Virus record (IMG/VR): IMGVR_UViG_3300044608_001826
Location: 23,476 to 87,475 of that record
Source: a virus
Reading direction: 5' to 3' (one strand)
Length of the DNA: 64,000 nucleotides
Shown here: in pieces, positions 40,652 to 49,005 of the stretch
How positions within the stretch are numbered: the first letter of the stretch is position 1
Layout of the letters: every line of letters begins with the position of its first letter
Position numbers and translations under genes: made by a program
The notes under the pieces: model-generated
What the model was told of the DNA's origin: nothing
What the model saw: the letters and a program-made list of their open reading frames with translations, nothing else
Databases searched by the model: none

Positions 40652-40753
40652 AATTCGTCGTTTTTCCAGCTATATCTTTTTTGATTTGCTGGAAATTCGC
40701 GTTAAGTGATTGCCCAGCAGGATTTTTTTACCAGACAACGGGGAAACGGCCAC

Positions 40754-42979
40754 ATGGCGGACAATCTGAGCCTTCGACAGCGGTTCACCGAGATTCTTGA
40801 AGCCTCGCGGACTCAGGATCGGAGCAGGCAGTCCGCCACGATGGTGGTTTTAAGTCATCTGCAGCAAATGACGCTGTTGATGATTAAGAAAGGTTTATTT
40901 TTCTACTGTGAGCAAGATACTTTTCAGGGTCGTACCAAGTTTTTAGATAATTTAATTTCTTTAAATAAGTTAGATATTCGTTTTCCCTCGATTATTCGTA
41001 ATTTCTTAATCGACGGGTGTGGGCTCTTCTATTTTCGACCAGACCCGAAGTTAAAGTACCAAATTTATTTCTTTCCTAAGAGCCAGTACCGTGTTTATCA
41101 CGATGTAAACGGAGATATCGAAGAAGTCGTAATTCTCTACAGTTATAAGGTTAGAAATTCGACTTTAGGTTTGCCTGCTGAGACCTACGGGCAAAACAAA
41201 CGTTATGTTCGTATCTCTATAACTGCGGATCTTATTAAAGAGTTCGAATCTAATAGTGAACTCAGTTTTGAGCTCGATCCTGGGCAGGTTCTAACTCCTC
41301 AAAATAGTCGGCCTAACGATCTAGGTTTTATTCCGGCTGTTGAGGTTCTCAACAAACCCAATTCCAGTGGGACAGAGGGTGAGGGAGAGTTTGACTCCTT
41401 TATGGAGCAAATCGTTCTCCACGACAGCCTCGTTAAGAACATCGCTAAGAACATTGAATTTTTTGGTAACCCCACTCTGATTAGTTCGCGTCCTCGTAGC
41501 GATCTGGTCGAAGCTTCGGACGCGGATCGTACTTTCCGTCCGACAATCAGCAGTCAAAGCGGATTCGCCGGACGCGATACTCCTTCGACTCGGGTTTCGG
41601 AGCCTTTCGGTTCCTCGGCAATGATTGGTGGTTTACGCGTACCACGCGTTATCGCCAATATCGAACCCTCGGACCGTGTGGGCTATATGACGCCCGACCC
41701 GGTGAACGGGGACATGAATCGTTACGCTTTGTTACTGCGTGAAGAGATTCGAACTGCTTTAGGGGGTGTTGACGAAATTTCTATCTCGGCTGGCGCTACA
41801 GCTACTGAGATTAAAGGCTTGATGGGTCGTGCTCAGGCCACGGCTTTACGTAAGAACAAGAGTTTCCTTACGTATGGTTTCTGCCGACTCTTGGAGATGA
41901 TTATTTATCACCAAGAACAAGTCTTCCGCGAGAGCTTTATCGCTGTCACGGGCATGACTGCCCCTAATCCCCCTAAGGAGCAAACAGAGGAAGCCCTTAC
42001 TCGATATCAGAAGCGAGTAGCTAAGTATGAATCTGACATTGATGCAGCTATTAATAAAGCACTAACTGAGAACAAGGTTCCTTCGGGTGTCTACGGTCTA
42101 CCTCCTGATGGAGATCGCGATGTTTCTTATCGCTTCCAAGGGGATGTTTATGAGGATACCGCTTACGACATCAACCAAAAGTCGATCGTCGTCAGGAACC
42201 TTCAAGAACTAGGTGTGGACAGCGTTGAGGCGCTCAAATACCTGTTCCCTGATAAGACAGATTCTGAACGAGCGGAAATGCTCAAAGGTTTTCCGTTCAG
42301 AATGATCCAACAAACTCAGGGCGCATTTCAACAATTTCTATTATTATTTAATCAGATGTTGCAAGTGCCACATCCTCTCATGCCGAATCAACCGCTTGCG
42401 GCTGATCCTCGGCTAAACATCACGCCCCTGTTATACAGGACGTTTGATCACCTCGCGCAAGAACTGACTTACTCGGGCAGCTATGAGCCAGCAGATCCCA
42501 GCTTCGATCCCGAGCCCGGTATCCCCGGCGGTAGCGGCCCCGCAGGCGGCGCCCTCGGCGGATTCGGGTTCAACAACCTACCCGCAATGGGTAGCAACTA
42601 CCCAGGGGGCGCCTTCGGCAACTATGCCCCAAGCGCCGTCGCAGGTAACACAGGCTACGGTCCCTTCTACCAACAGCCAGTACAACCAGTTTCAGTCGGC
42701 ATCCTCCCCGTCGAATCCGTGGGAGGCGGCTATGGGCAGCCTGGAGCGGGTAGTCTCCCGGCTCTCCCCGTCCCCCAGCCAGACAGCATCGTATCCGCAG
42801 TACCAAACGTCGGTACCGGATACTCAACTGTACAGTCAGAGTTCACAGGCCCAACCGTATCTTTACCAGGCACCCCAGGCTCAGCCGACCTCGTACAGCA
42901 ACGGGTCTACGACCCAAACTTCTTATCCGACTTCTACGGAAGCACCGGAACTAAGCGCCGAAACAGCCGCCGTCGTTAA
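40754..42979 (+). CDS. Portal protein
   Basis: 741 residues from the ATG at 40754. The middle has the helical and barrel segments of portal proteins (QMTLLMIKKGLFFYCEQDTF, IRNFLIDGCGLFYFRPDPK, EEIRTALGGVDEISISAGA, EIKGLMGRAQATALRKNKSF). It forms the ring at one capsid vertex for DNA passage and works with the terminase. The last 165 residues are a low-complexity Gly/Pro/Asn tail ending in RRNSRRR; that tail is encoded by DNA that also encodes the next protein in a second frame. Confidence 0.85.
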   Translation: MADNLSLRQRFTEILEASRTQDRSRQSATMVVLSHLQQMTLLMIKKGLFFYCEQDTFQGRTKFLDNLISLNKLDIRFPSIIRNFLIDGCGLFYFRPDPKLKYQIYFFPKSQYRVYHDVNGDIEEVVILYSYKVRNSTLGLPAETYGQNKRYVRISITADLIKEFESNSELSFELDPGQVLTPQNSRPNDLGFIPAVEVLNKPNSSGTEGEGEFDSFMEQIVLHDSLVKNIAKNIEFFGNPTLISSRPRSDLVEASDADRTFRPTISSQSGFAGRDTPSTRVSEPFGSSAMIGGLRVPRVIANIEPSDRVGYMTPDPVNGDMNRYALLLREEIRTALGGVDEISISAGATATEIKGLMGRAQATALRKNKSFLTYGFCRLLEMIIYHQEQVFRESFIAVTGMTAPNPPKEQTEEALTRYQKRVAKYESDIDAAINKALTENKVPSGVYGLPPDGDRDVSYRFQGDVYEDTAYDINQKSIVVRNLQELGVDSVEALKYLFPDKTDSERAEMLKGFPFRMIQQTQGAFQQFLLLFNQMLQVPHPLMPNQPLAADPRLNITPLLYRTFDHLAQELTYSGSYEPADPSFDPEPGIPGGSGPAGGALGGFGFNNLPAMGSNYPGGAFGNYAPSAVAGNTGYGPFYQQPVQPVSVGILPVESVGGGYGQPGAGSLPALPVPQPDSIVSAVPNVGTGYSTVQSEFTGPTVSLPGTPGSADLVQQRVYDPNFLSDFYGSTGTKRRNSRRR

Positions 42980-43412
42980 TCACTTCGGCCTGGAAGCTCC
43001 TGGCATCCTCAATCAGTACGCAGTTACTCTTGAGGATGCTCTGATGTCTCAGCAGCAAACTCTCGATTCCGTTGCGAATCGTGCCGCTGTGATGGAGCAT
43101 ATTCTGACGGATCCCGAGCAACTGGCTGATTACACGGACCGTTTCTTCACTGAGGTCTACCCCGTGGAAACCGTGTACGATCAAGCCGCTTCTTCCTACC
43201 CGGAGGATAACGGTTACGGCTACGAGCCTCGTTACGATCAAATGCCTGCTGTACCTGCTGGCGCTATTCAGAATGCCCCCACGAACACTGAGCTTCAGTG
43301 GGAGGGTTTCTCTGAGACCATGAACCGTAGTCCCGAGCAAGCTTGGCGCTACCTGTCTCAGATGAATCCTGAAGCTTTCCGCAGCAAGCTCCTGTTTATG
43401 GATGCAAGCTGA
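42483..43412 (+). CDS. Scaffold-like protein, overlapping the portal gene by 497 bp
   Basis: 309 residues. The first 165 are low complexity (Ser, Pro, Gln, Ala, Tyr) and lie over the portal tail in the +1 frame. The rest is acidic and helical (ELSAETAAVVNHFGLEAPGI ... SPEQAWRYLSQMNPEAF), the character of scaffolding proteins, and its place between portal and capsid is the scaffold position. No Shine-Dalgarno is visible at 42483, so a later start or a frameshift from the portal frame is possible. Followed by a terminator. Confidence 0.65.
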   Translation: MSQQIPASIPSPVSPAVAAPQAAPSADSGSTTYPQWVATTQGAPSATMPQAPSQVTQATVPSTNSQYNQFQSASSPSNPWEAAMGSLERVVSRLSPSPSQTASYPQYQTSVPDTQLYSQSSQAQPYLYQAPQAQPTSYSNGSTTQTSYPTSTEAPELSAETAAVVNHFGLEAPGILNQYAVTLEDALMSQQQTLDSVANRAAVMEHILTDPEQLADYTDRFFTEVYPVETVYDQAASSYPEDNGYGYEPRYDQMPAVPAGAIQNAPTNTELQWEGFSETMNRSPEQAWRYLSQMNPEAFRSKLLFMDAS

Positions 43413-43440
43413 GGTATCCTTTAGTAGTAGGTGATGGGGA

Positions 43441-43467
43441 CTCCGCTCATAACGGGCGGAGTTTTTC
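43441..43467 (+). terminator. Rho-independent terminator
   Basis: ACTCCGC (43441-43447) pairs with GCGGAGT (43457-43463), then TTTTT. It ends the portal-scaffold transcript 29 bp after the stop codon. Confidence 0.8.
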
Positions 43468-43470
43468 TTT

Positions 43471-44139
43471 ATGAATGCGCGTCACATTATTTCTGGTTTT
43501 TTCTGTTCGGTAGACGACGATCCGGCAGCACAGGCTTTTTCCGACTACTCCACGGTTATCGACGCCTTGAAGTATGCGGCTTTTAACGAGATACACCCGG
43601 ATTTTGAGTTTGCTAACGCTTTTCCGGGAGATCACTACCGACTCTTATCTGGTTTAATCTCGACTATCAATCCCGAGATTATGCTTGATATCGGGACGTA
43701 CAGAGGCTGCTCGTCCCGAGTGATGGTGGACAACAGTTCAGAAAATTCTTGTGTTTACACTTTTGACATCACAGGATGGCAGGAGTTTGATTGGACGGTC
43801 TTAACTGAGGACGATTTTGAGTCAAAGCGTTTAACACAGTTACTTGAGGATCTCTCTGATTTTTCTATCTTTACAAAGTATCTTAATTTGTTTGAGTGCG
43901 CGGATTTTATTATGTTGGACGGACCTAAGGATGGTCCGTTTGAAGAAACGCTTCTGGGTTATCTAAGTGCTAAAGAGTTACCAAATAAAACCCGTTGGCT
44001 TTTTATAGACGATATACGTTTTGAAAATATGTATAAATTATGGCGCTCGATAGCTTCCCCTAAAATTGATTTAAGTTCCTTTGGGCATTTTTCTGGGAGT
44101 GGACTTGTTAATATTCAAGAAGGGTTGAAGTTAATCTAG
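43471..44139 (+). CDS. Class I SAM methyltransferase-like protein
   Basis: 222 residues. Motif I MLDIGTYRGCSS, then VYTFDITG, ADFIMLDGPKDGP and RWLFIDDIRF: the order of Methyltransf_24-type enzymes (DG and DD acidic ends). Acceptor unknown; it may serve the glycan genes of this region. T-rich codon use. No gap to the next gene (TAGTG). Confidence 0.75.
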   Translation: MNARHIISGFFCSVDDDPAAQAFSDYSTVIDALKYAAFNEIHPDFEFANAFPGDHYRLLSGLISTINPEIMLDIGTYRGCSSRVMVDNSSENSCVYTFDITGWQEFDWTVLTEDDFESKRLTQLLEDLSDFSIFTKYLNLFECADFIMLDGPKDGPFEETLLGYLSAKELPNKTRWLFIDDIRFENMYKLWRSIASPKIDLSSFGHFSGSGLVNIQEGLKLI

Positions 44140-44306
44140 TGCCTTTCAAATCCGAAGCTCAACGACGTAAGTTTTATGCGATGGCTGAGCGTGGCGAGAT
44201 CTCAAAAGGCAAAGTAAAGGAGTACGAAGAAAAAACCAAAGGCGATCTCCCTGAGCGTATCCACCGAGCTAAGGCTAAGGCTCAAAAATTTTCAAAGAGC
44301 AAGTAA
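44139..44306 (+). CDS. Small basic virion-module protein
   Basis: 55 residues from a GTG overlapping the previous stop: MPFKSEAQRRKFYAMAERGE, then KVKEYEEKTKGDLPER. The opening FKSEAQRRKFYAMA occurs in small phage proteins near portals and capsids; function unknown. Confidence 0.7.
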   Translation: MPFKSEAQRRKFYAMAERGEISKGKVKEYEEKTKGDLPERIHRAKAKAQKFSKSK

Positions 44307-44337
44307 ACTGACAACATCAACTTAATCAGTCCTCATC

Positions 44338-44532
44338 ATGCCTAATTCTCTCGGTCGTCGATACGCTTCTAACGGCGGTGGCTCTGGGTCTAATAACGCA
44401 GAGATCGAACGTCTTAAGAAAGAGCTCGAAGAACTTAAAGCCGCTTACGTTCAGGACATGACGAGTATTAGCAACGATATGCAGACCCTAAACGCCAAGG
44501 TTGAGCCCTCTGGGACTGTAGAAGCGAGCTGA
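44338..44532 (+). CDS. Small coiled-coil protein
   Basis: 64 residues: Gly/Ser-rich start, then a short coiled coil (AEIERLKKELEELKAAY). Unrecognised. Confidence 0.6.
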   Translation: MPNSLGRRYASNGGGSGSNNAEIERLKKELEELKAAYVQDMTSISNDMQTLNAKVEPSGTVEAS

Positions 44533-44576
44533 TTTTTAATAAAACTTATACTGAGGGTATCTATTAAGGTGCCCTC

Positions 44577-45326
44577 GTGGTTTACGCGCCTCTAAGTAAT
44601 TATAAATATGATGATGGATATCACCGCATTCAAAGTGGTCCTGTTCACCCTACTTATATTGTTGTAAGTTCAGGGATACAGGATACCGGTGCCGATTACG
44701 GCATTATCACTCCTGGCCCCCCTAACAGCGGGTTGTACACGACAACCGCGTGGAGACAGGTACCCCAAGCCGTATCAGGATATTGGGTTGACTACGAAAA
44801 CAACGACTATCTCCCTAGCGGTTCTTTAAGCGCATACACCGGATATAGAAGTTTATATACAACCACAATTGCTAACGCAAAGGTCGTTACTTCCACGGGG
44901 CCTGAGTTTGGCATACGTAATGCCGGTACTTATAGGTACTACAACGGCATCGCTCCTTCAAACCAGGCGTACACGCCTTACGACACACCAGCAAGTAATA
45001 CTTCTGCGGAAGGAAGAACTGGAGGAGGGGTAACTCATAGAAGTTACGAAGGGAGCTTATTAATTAATGTTCTCGGTTCTCAGGGGACAGCGGATCGATC
45101 CCAGTGGAGGTACCAACCTCCTGTCTACTGTCAGACATTTACCGAGACCGTTCGTAGCGAAACTCCCGGCCTGATGTCTACAGCATTACGTTTTGTTTAC
45201 CGGGGGAAATCGACTCGATACGCTTATAACTATGGCAGCGTTTACTACCAAGCTCCTGAAGGAGTACGGAGTATGGTTAGGGTCTTTAGTCCTACTGTCA
45301 ACTCAAGCAACCAAAAATCTATTTAA
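44577..45326 (+). CDS. Beta-rich virion protein candidate
   Basis: 249 residues from a GTG, rich in Tyr, Gly, Ser and Thr with no charged helices. The composition suits a capsid-associated, head-fibre or tail protein. Directly precedes the capsid leader. Unrecognised. Confidence 0.65.
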   Translation: MVYAPLSNYKYDDGYHRIQSGPVHPTYIVVSSGIQDTGADYGIITPGPPNSGLYTTTAWRQVPQAVSGYWVDYENNDYLPSGSLSAYTGYRSLYTTTIANAKVVTSTGPEFGIRNAGTYRYYNGIAPSNQAYTPYDTPASNTSAEGRTGGGVTHRSYEGSLLINVLGSQGTADRSQWRYQPPVYCQTFTETVRSETPGLMSTALRFVYRGKSTRYAYNYGSVYYQAPEGVRSMVRVFSPTVNSSNQKSI

Positions 45327-45336
45327 CGCTATAAAT

Positions 45337-45406
45337 GCGACAACCTCTAGCTTCTATCGTAGTTTTTATAGGTAAACTACGTATGTAGTTCTTCGGAGGT
45401 TGGCGC
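45337..45406 (+). promoter_or_regulatory. Structured leader that can bury the capsid gene's ribosome-binding site
   Basis: CAACCTC (45341-45347) pairs with GAGGTTG (45396-45402) and the flanking GCG (45337-45339) with CGC (45404-45406), one A-G mismatch in between. The paired strand contains GGAGG, the Shine-Dalgarno. Inside is a second hairpin, GTAGTTT (45359-45365) with AAACTAC (45374-45380). Confidence 0.65.
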
Positions 45407-45407
45407 T

Positions 45408-47518
45408 TTGTTCGTCGACAATGATTTTCCGAAGCTGCTCGGTGCAGAGCTCTACCGTCCGCATCCCGCGTACGTTGTAGAGATGGCTGCAGAGCCGGTT
45501 GTAGTGCACGACTTGGACTCATGAGTCTAGAGTCCCTTTAGGTGAAAGCCTTTAGGTTAAACTCCGTGAATTGCTGGAACGCCGGACCCGAAAGGGAGGC
45601 CAATCAGCAGCCAAGCCAATCAGAAATGGTTGGAAGGTTCAACGACTAACACTGCTCAAATGCTCTCTCGTAGCGATCGCTCCTTTTTAAAAGGAGTTTG
45701 TTTGGGTGATGGCCATTTACGGCAGGTGACTACTTACCCTAGTCTCCACATCGCTCACTCAAGAAAACAGTTTGAGTTCCTTCGCTGGAAAGTGGGGCGC
45801 TTAAACCGAATTCTGGGTATTAAACAACCCATAAAGGATCGCGAGTCTGATTGCCAGACCGGAACTTTTCCTTCCTGTCAATGGTGGTCCAATCAGAACG
45901 AGCTGTTACTACCTATTTATAGGGAACTGTATCCTCAGGGGAAAAAAGTTTTTACAGCTACTTTCCTCAGGGATATCGGTTTAGAAGGACTCGCCGTTCT
46001 CTACATGGACGACGGAAGCCTACACCTGAGAAAGCGTGGTGAATCCACGCAGACAGGAGAACCCTATATTAGGGAACGCATTGTAGAGCTGGCTTTATAC
46101 GTCCCTTATGATACTGCTTTAACGGTATCAGATTGGATAGAAAGTCTTACAGGAGCTTCTTTAACTCCTCGCGTGCCCTCTGCTAAAAAGAGTCCAAATT
46201 TATGGAATCTTCGCGCTAATGGGACAAACGCTAGGCATTTTGTAGAAGCACTTAAGCCTTACGGGTGTAAAGCTATGCAATACAAATTTGACCTTCGTTA
46301 TGACACTCGAACTAACCGAGGAAAGTCAAAATGGAGCGAGGCTGAACGCAACAATTTTGTTGTAGAAGCCGATAAGGTGACACGAGTGCGGAGCACCCAA
46401 ACAGGGGAAAACCCCGCTGTGGGTGATGATATAGTCTACTCATCAACGCCCTTAAGTTGATGTTACGTGAGGATAAAGAGCCTCTCGGTGCTTATTAAAG
46501 CATTACAGGTAGCAAACAACCCGGCCAGACCGTCCAGCTTGATCGTTATCGCTTCTGGGGTAACCCCGGCAGCAAGGAATCCCGTGAGCGTACTGCTGAG
46601 CAGACCATTGGTACTGCCAACAGCCGCAACATTGTGAAGGACAAAGTGCTCGTGACCCTTCGCGAGTACACCGGTCCTGCAGACCCGACTGATCCCACTC
46701 AGCCCAGCACCTTCAAGATTGCTCGCGAGACTCTGATCACCGCGCAGCGTCTTCTGCTGGATACCGGCAACCTGACTGCCTTCCACCAGTCGATTGGTTC
46801 GCTGACTCTGCTCGACGACTATCGTCGTTGGCGTGACCGGGTGTTCATCAATGAACTCCTGAAAGCTGTTTCTAAGGGTCAGGCTTCTGACTCCCAAGGT
46901 GGTTACTACTACCCTGGCGACCTTGCTGTTGGTGCTCTGACCTACAGCAACGCCGAGCAAGCTAAGTTCGACGTTAAGGACGACCTGCTGCGCGTGGTGA
47001 AGAGCCTGCGTAAGCGTAACGTTCCTACCTACCAGGACGGTTTCTATCGCTGCGTTTGCGATCCTACCTTCCTGATGCACCTGCGCCAGAACAGCGACTT
47101 CCGTGAAGTTGCTCGTTATCCCGGCAACGGTCAAATCAACCCCCTCATGTCCTCGATGCAGCCCAACGCTGCTCTGTACATGGGTCAGGGCTTCGGTCAA
47201 GCCACCTTCGTGGCTGGTGAGCCGATCATGCCCACCGGTTTCGTTTTTGAGGGCGTGCGATTCTTCGAATCCACCAACATGCCTTCGCAAAGCGCTACCG
47301 CTACCATTGGCGGCACCTCGTCTTCGTACGAAACCGCTATCGGTATGTTCTTCGGTCCCCAGAGCGTAGGCGTCGGTATCGGCGGCAACAACGCTCAGGT
47401 GCTGCTGAACAACAATGACGACTTCAGCCGTTTCATCATGATGATTTGGAGCCTGTACGCAGGTTTCGAACTTCTGAACGCTGATTTCGCCACCATCGCT
47501 TACTCCTTTAACGCCTGA
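45408..47518 (+). CDS. Major capsid protein, N4-gp56-like, split by a group I intron (exons 45408-45514 and 46513-47518)
   Basis: Joining the two exons gives 370 residues. Exon 1 (TTG at 45408, GGAGG 8 nt upstream) encodes FVDNDFPKLLGAELYRPHP ... VVVHD; exon 2 continues FKQPGQTVQLDRYRFWG and ends FATIAYSFNA. The core (RWRDRVFINELLKAV, DGFYRCVCDPTFLMHLRQN) fits the N4-gp56 family of major capsid proteins; that family call is moderate, the capsid role is strong from position (after portal and scaffold), length and codon use. Exon 2 is rich in C-ending codons, unlike its neighbours, as expected for a very highly expressed gene. Without splicing, exon 1 reads into a stop at 45528. Confidence 0.82.
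45515..46512 (+). other. Group I self-splicing intron (998 nt) in the capsid gene
   Basis: All four conserved core elements can be read: P near 45569 (AATTGCTGGAAC), Q AATCAGCAGCCAAGCC (45602-45617), R GTTCAACGACTA (45637-45648) and S GATATAGTCTA (46428-46438). P pairs with Q (P4) and R with S (P7, GACTA/TAGTC). The 5' exon end GACTT pairs with intron GAGTC (45523-45527), leaving the required U-G wobble at the splice point after 45514. The intron ends in G at 46512, which restores the capsid frame. The endonuclease ORF is inserted between R and S. Confidence 0.85.
45660..46460 (+). CDS. LAGLIDADG homing endonuclease (intron-encoded)
   Basis: 266 residues from the ATG at 45660. Two LAGLIDADG helices are present: FLKGVCLGDG (9-18) and GLAVLYMDDG (110-119), each with its metal-binding acidic residue. 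Such enzymes cut intronless capsid alleles and spread the intron. The last codons cover the S element of the intron, so the end of the gene is also a ribozyme part. Confidence 0.9.
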   Translation: MLSRSDRSFLKGVCLGDGHLRQVTTYPSLHIAHSRKQFEFLRWKVGRLNRILGIKQPIKDRESDCQTGTFPSCQWWSNQNELLLPIYRELYPQGKKVFTATFLRDIGLEGLAVLYMDDGSLHLRKRGESTQTGEPYIRERIVELALYVPYDTALTVSDWIESLTGASLTPRVPSAKKSPNLWNLRANGTNARHFVEALKPYGCKAMQYKFDLRYDTRTNRGKSKWSEAERNNFVVEADKVTRVRSTQTGENPAVGDDIVYSSTPLS

Positions 47519-47535
47519 TAAGGAGGTAACTAACG

Positions 47536-48399
47536 ATGGCAATTAATCCTCAGCAGATTGCAGTTTCCAAGATCTACCCTGGAAACTACACCAACGTTCT
47601 GCGCTACTGGCATTCCACCAGCAGCTTTAGCTTCCTGAACGAGAACGGTACTTCCGAGACCTACAGCAACCAGCCTATTGGCGGTCCTGTCGGCGTGGTG
47701 TTCCGTCCCGGCTGGATTGCTCAGCAAGCTGTTGGTTACGTTGACCTGTCTTACCAGGGCAGCTCCAGCACCAACCAGCTGGATTACTACACCCAACCTT
47801 GGGCTTCTGGCCAGAATGGCACCAACCAGCCCTTCAAGGCTGGCGACGTGATCATTCCGTCCCCCGACGCTTACAAGGATGTTCGCGCCGATATCACCGA
47901 TGGCATCACCGTGCCTTCTGGTGCATATGTGTATCGCGTGTCCGTCCGTCTTGACGGCGGCGACGTGATTTCCAGCGGTATCGCTGGTGCACAGACCGCT
48001 CCCGCTCTCGGCGTGGGTCCCGCCCTGTCTTCGGGTCTGACCACCGCTCCCAGCCCCAGCGGTTTCTTCGCCAACCTCGTCGGTTCGAGCAGCCGCATCG
48101 AGAACGGCACGTTCGCTTCCAGCAATGCCTGGAATGCTGCGAACATGCACGTGGTGACTGCAGACACCAAGTACCGTCTGTACAGCACCGCTACCGTCCC
48201 TGGTTCCGGCCTGGGTCTCGGTTCTGGTGTGTACGATCCCCGCGCTCAAGCCAACAAACTGTCTGGCAAGAACAAAGCGCTGGGTATCTGTGAGGTCTGC
48301 TGGCTTGTGCCCGACGAAGCGCCCAAGCGCGACGATCTGGCTCTTCAGCCCGCCGGTCTTGTGGAGTCGAGCGTGTATACCTCGACTGTTCCTCAGTGA
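47536..48399 (+). CDS. Abundant virion protein after the capsid gene (decoration or minor capsid candidate)
   Basis: 287 residues, rich in Ser, Gly, Thr, Val and Ala with few charged residues. It has the strongest Shine-Dalgarno of the window (AAGGAGGT) and the same C-ending codon bias as the capsid gene, so it is probably made in large amounts. A strong terminator follows. Family not recognised. Confidence 0.75.
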   Translation: MAINPQQIAVSKIYPGNYTNVLRYWHSTSSFSFLNENGTSETYSNQPIGGPVGVVFRPGWIAQQAVGYVDLSYQGSSSTNQLDYYTQPWASGQNGTNQPFKAGDVIIPSPDAYKDVRADITDGITVPSGAYVYRVSVRLDGGDVISSGIAGAQTAPALGVGPALSSGLTTAPSPSGFFANLVGSSSRIENGTFASSNAWNAANMHVVTADTKYRLYSTATVPGSGLGLGSGVYDPRAQANKLSGKNKALGICEVCWLVPDEAPKRDDLALQPAGLVESSVYTSTVPQ

Positions 48400-48423
48400 T
48401 GACCTTCTTATAGGTCTTTTAAG

Positions 48424-48448
48424 AGCCCCCTTAAAGGGGGCTTTTTTA
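48424..48448 (+). terminator. Rho-independent terminator ending the capsid transcript
   Basis: AGCCCCC (48424-48430), loop TTAAA, GGGGGCT (48436-48442), then six T. A textbook terminator, placed 25 bp after the stop codon and touching the end of the convergent gene. Confidence 0.92.
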
Positions 48449-48940
48449 TTGGGGTTTTTGTGCGGCTTTTCTAAGCATCTCCTCTTTTATTTCCTGCGCT
48501 CTTTGCTCGGGATCCATACTGTAAGAACCTTGTAAATCTGGGTTTAATTTGTCAACTACTTCCAGCGCCCATGCCTCTGGGTTTAGGTAATCCAGAAACC
48601 CAGCTAAGCGAGCTGCTGACTGGGGGGAGCCTAAGACTGAACTTTTTATGAGAGGATTTGGATGAGACACCACCATCGCTCGCTGCGTGGGAGTCTTCGC
48701 TCCTTCTACTCGTTGTTTCTGGACTGCACCTACGGTTCTTGTTGCCCACGGTGCAATCGTTAGTAAGTCTGCTGGTTGAGCTACTGATGCAGCTAATCCC
48801 GCACTCGCTTTTGCTGCCGCTCGTCTTGCGGAGGACATAGGGTCTAACCCTGCACCTCTCCCAGCACCGTATTCGCTGGCGAAGTTTACAACATCTCCAA
48901 CAAACGGTACCGCTTTTAACCAGCTTGGTAACGGTGCCAT
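48446..48940 (-). CDS. Hypothetical protein, leftward
   Basis: 164 residues. Hydrophobic N-terminus (LPSWLKAVPFVGDVVNFASE) with Ala-rich helices; composition resembles the Gly/Ala-rich virion proteins of this phage. It is a single leftward gene between capsid and the HhH gene. Unrecognised. Confidence 0.6.
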   Translation of the reverse strand: MAPLPSWLKAVPFVGDVVNFASEYGAGRGAGLDPMSSARRAAAKASAGLAASVAQPADLLTIAPWATRTVGAVQKQRVEGAKTPTQRAMVVSHPNPLIKSSVLGSPQSAARLAGFLDYLNPEAWALEVVDKLNPDLQGSYSMDPEQRAQEIKEEMLRKAAQKPQ

Positions 48941-49005
48941 TTTTCTGGATTACTACCACCCTTTTCGTATCTTAGACTAAGATACCGCCAGACACTGTTT
49001 ACATA

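Noticed and set aside
45385-45410. ATG at about 45383 or the TTG at 45400 as start of the capsid gene
   Set aside because: The first meets a stop at once and the second is out of frame with the capsid exons; TTG at 45408 fits frame and spacing.
46463-47542. Long leftward open frame (359 codons) opposite capsid exon 2
   Set aside because: It mirrors the C-ending codon bias of the capsid gene; the repetitive Val/Thr/Gly sequence is typical of an antisense shadow.
47530-48249. Leftward open frame of 239 codons opposite the abundant virion protein
   Set aside because: Same cause: antisense of a strongly biased coding sequence, with no start signal.
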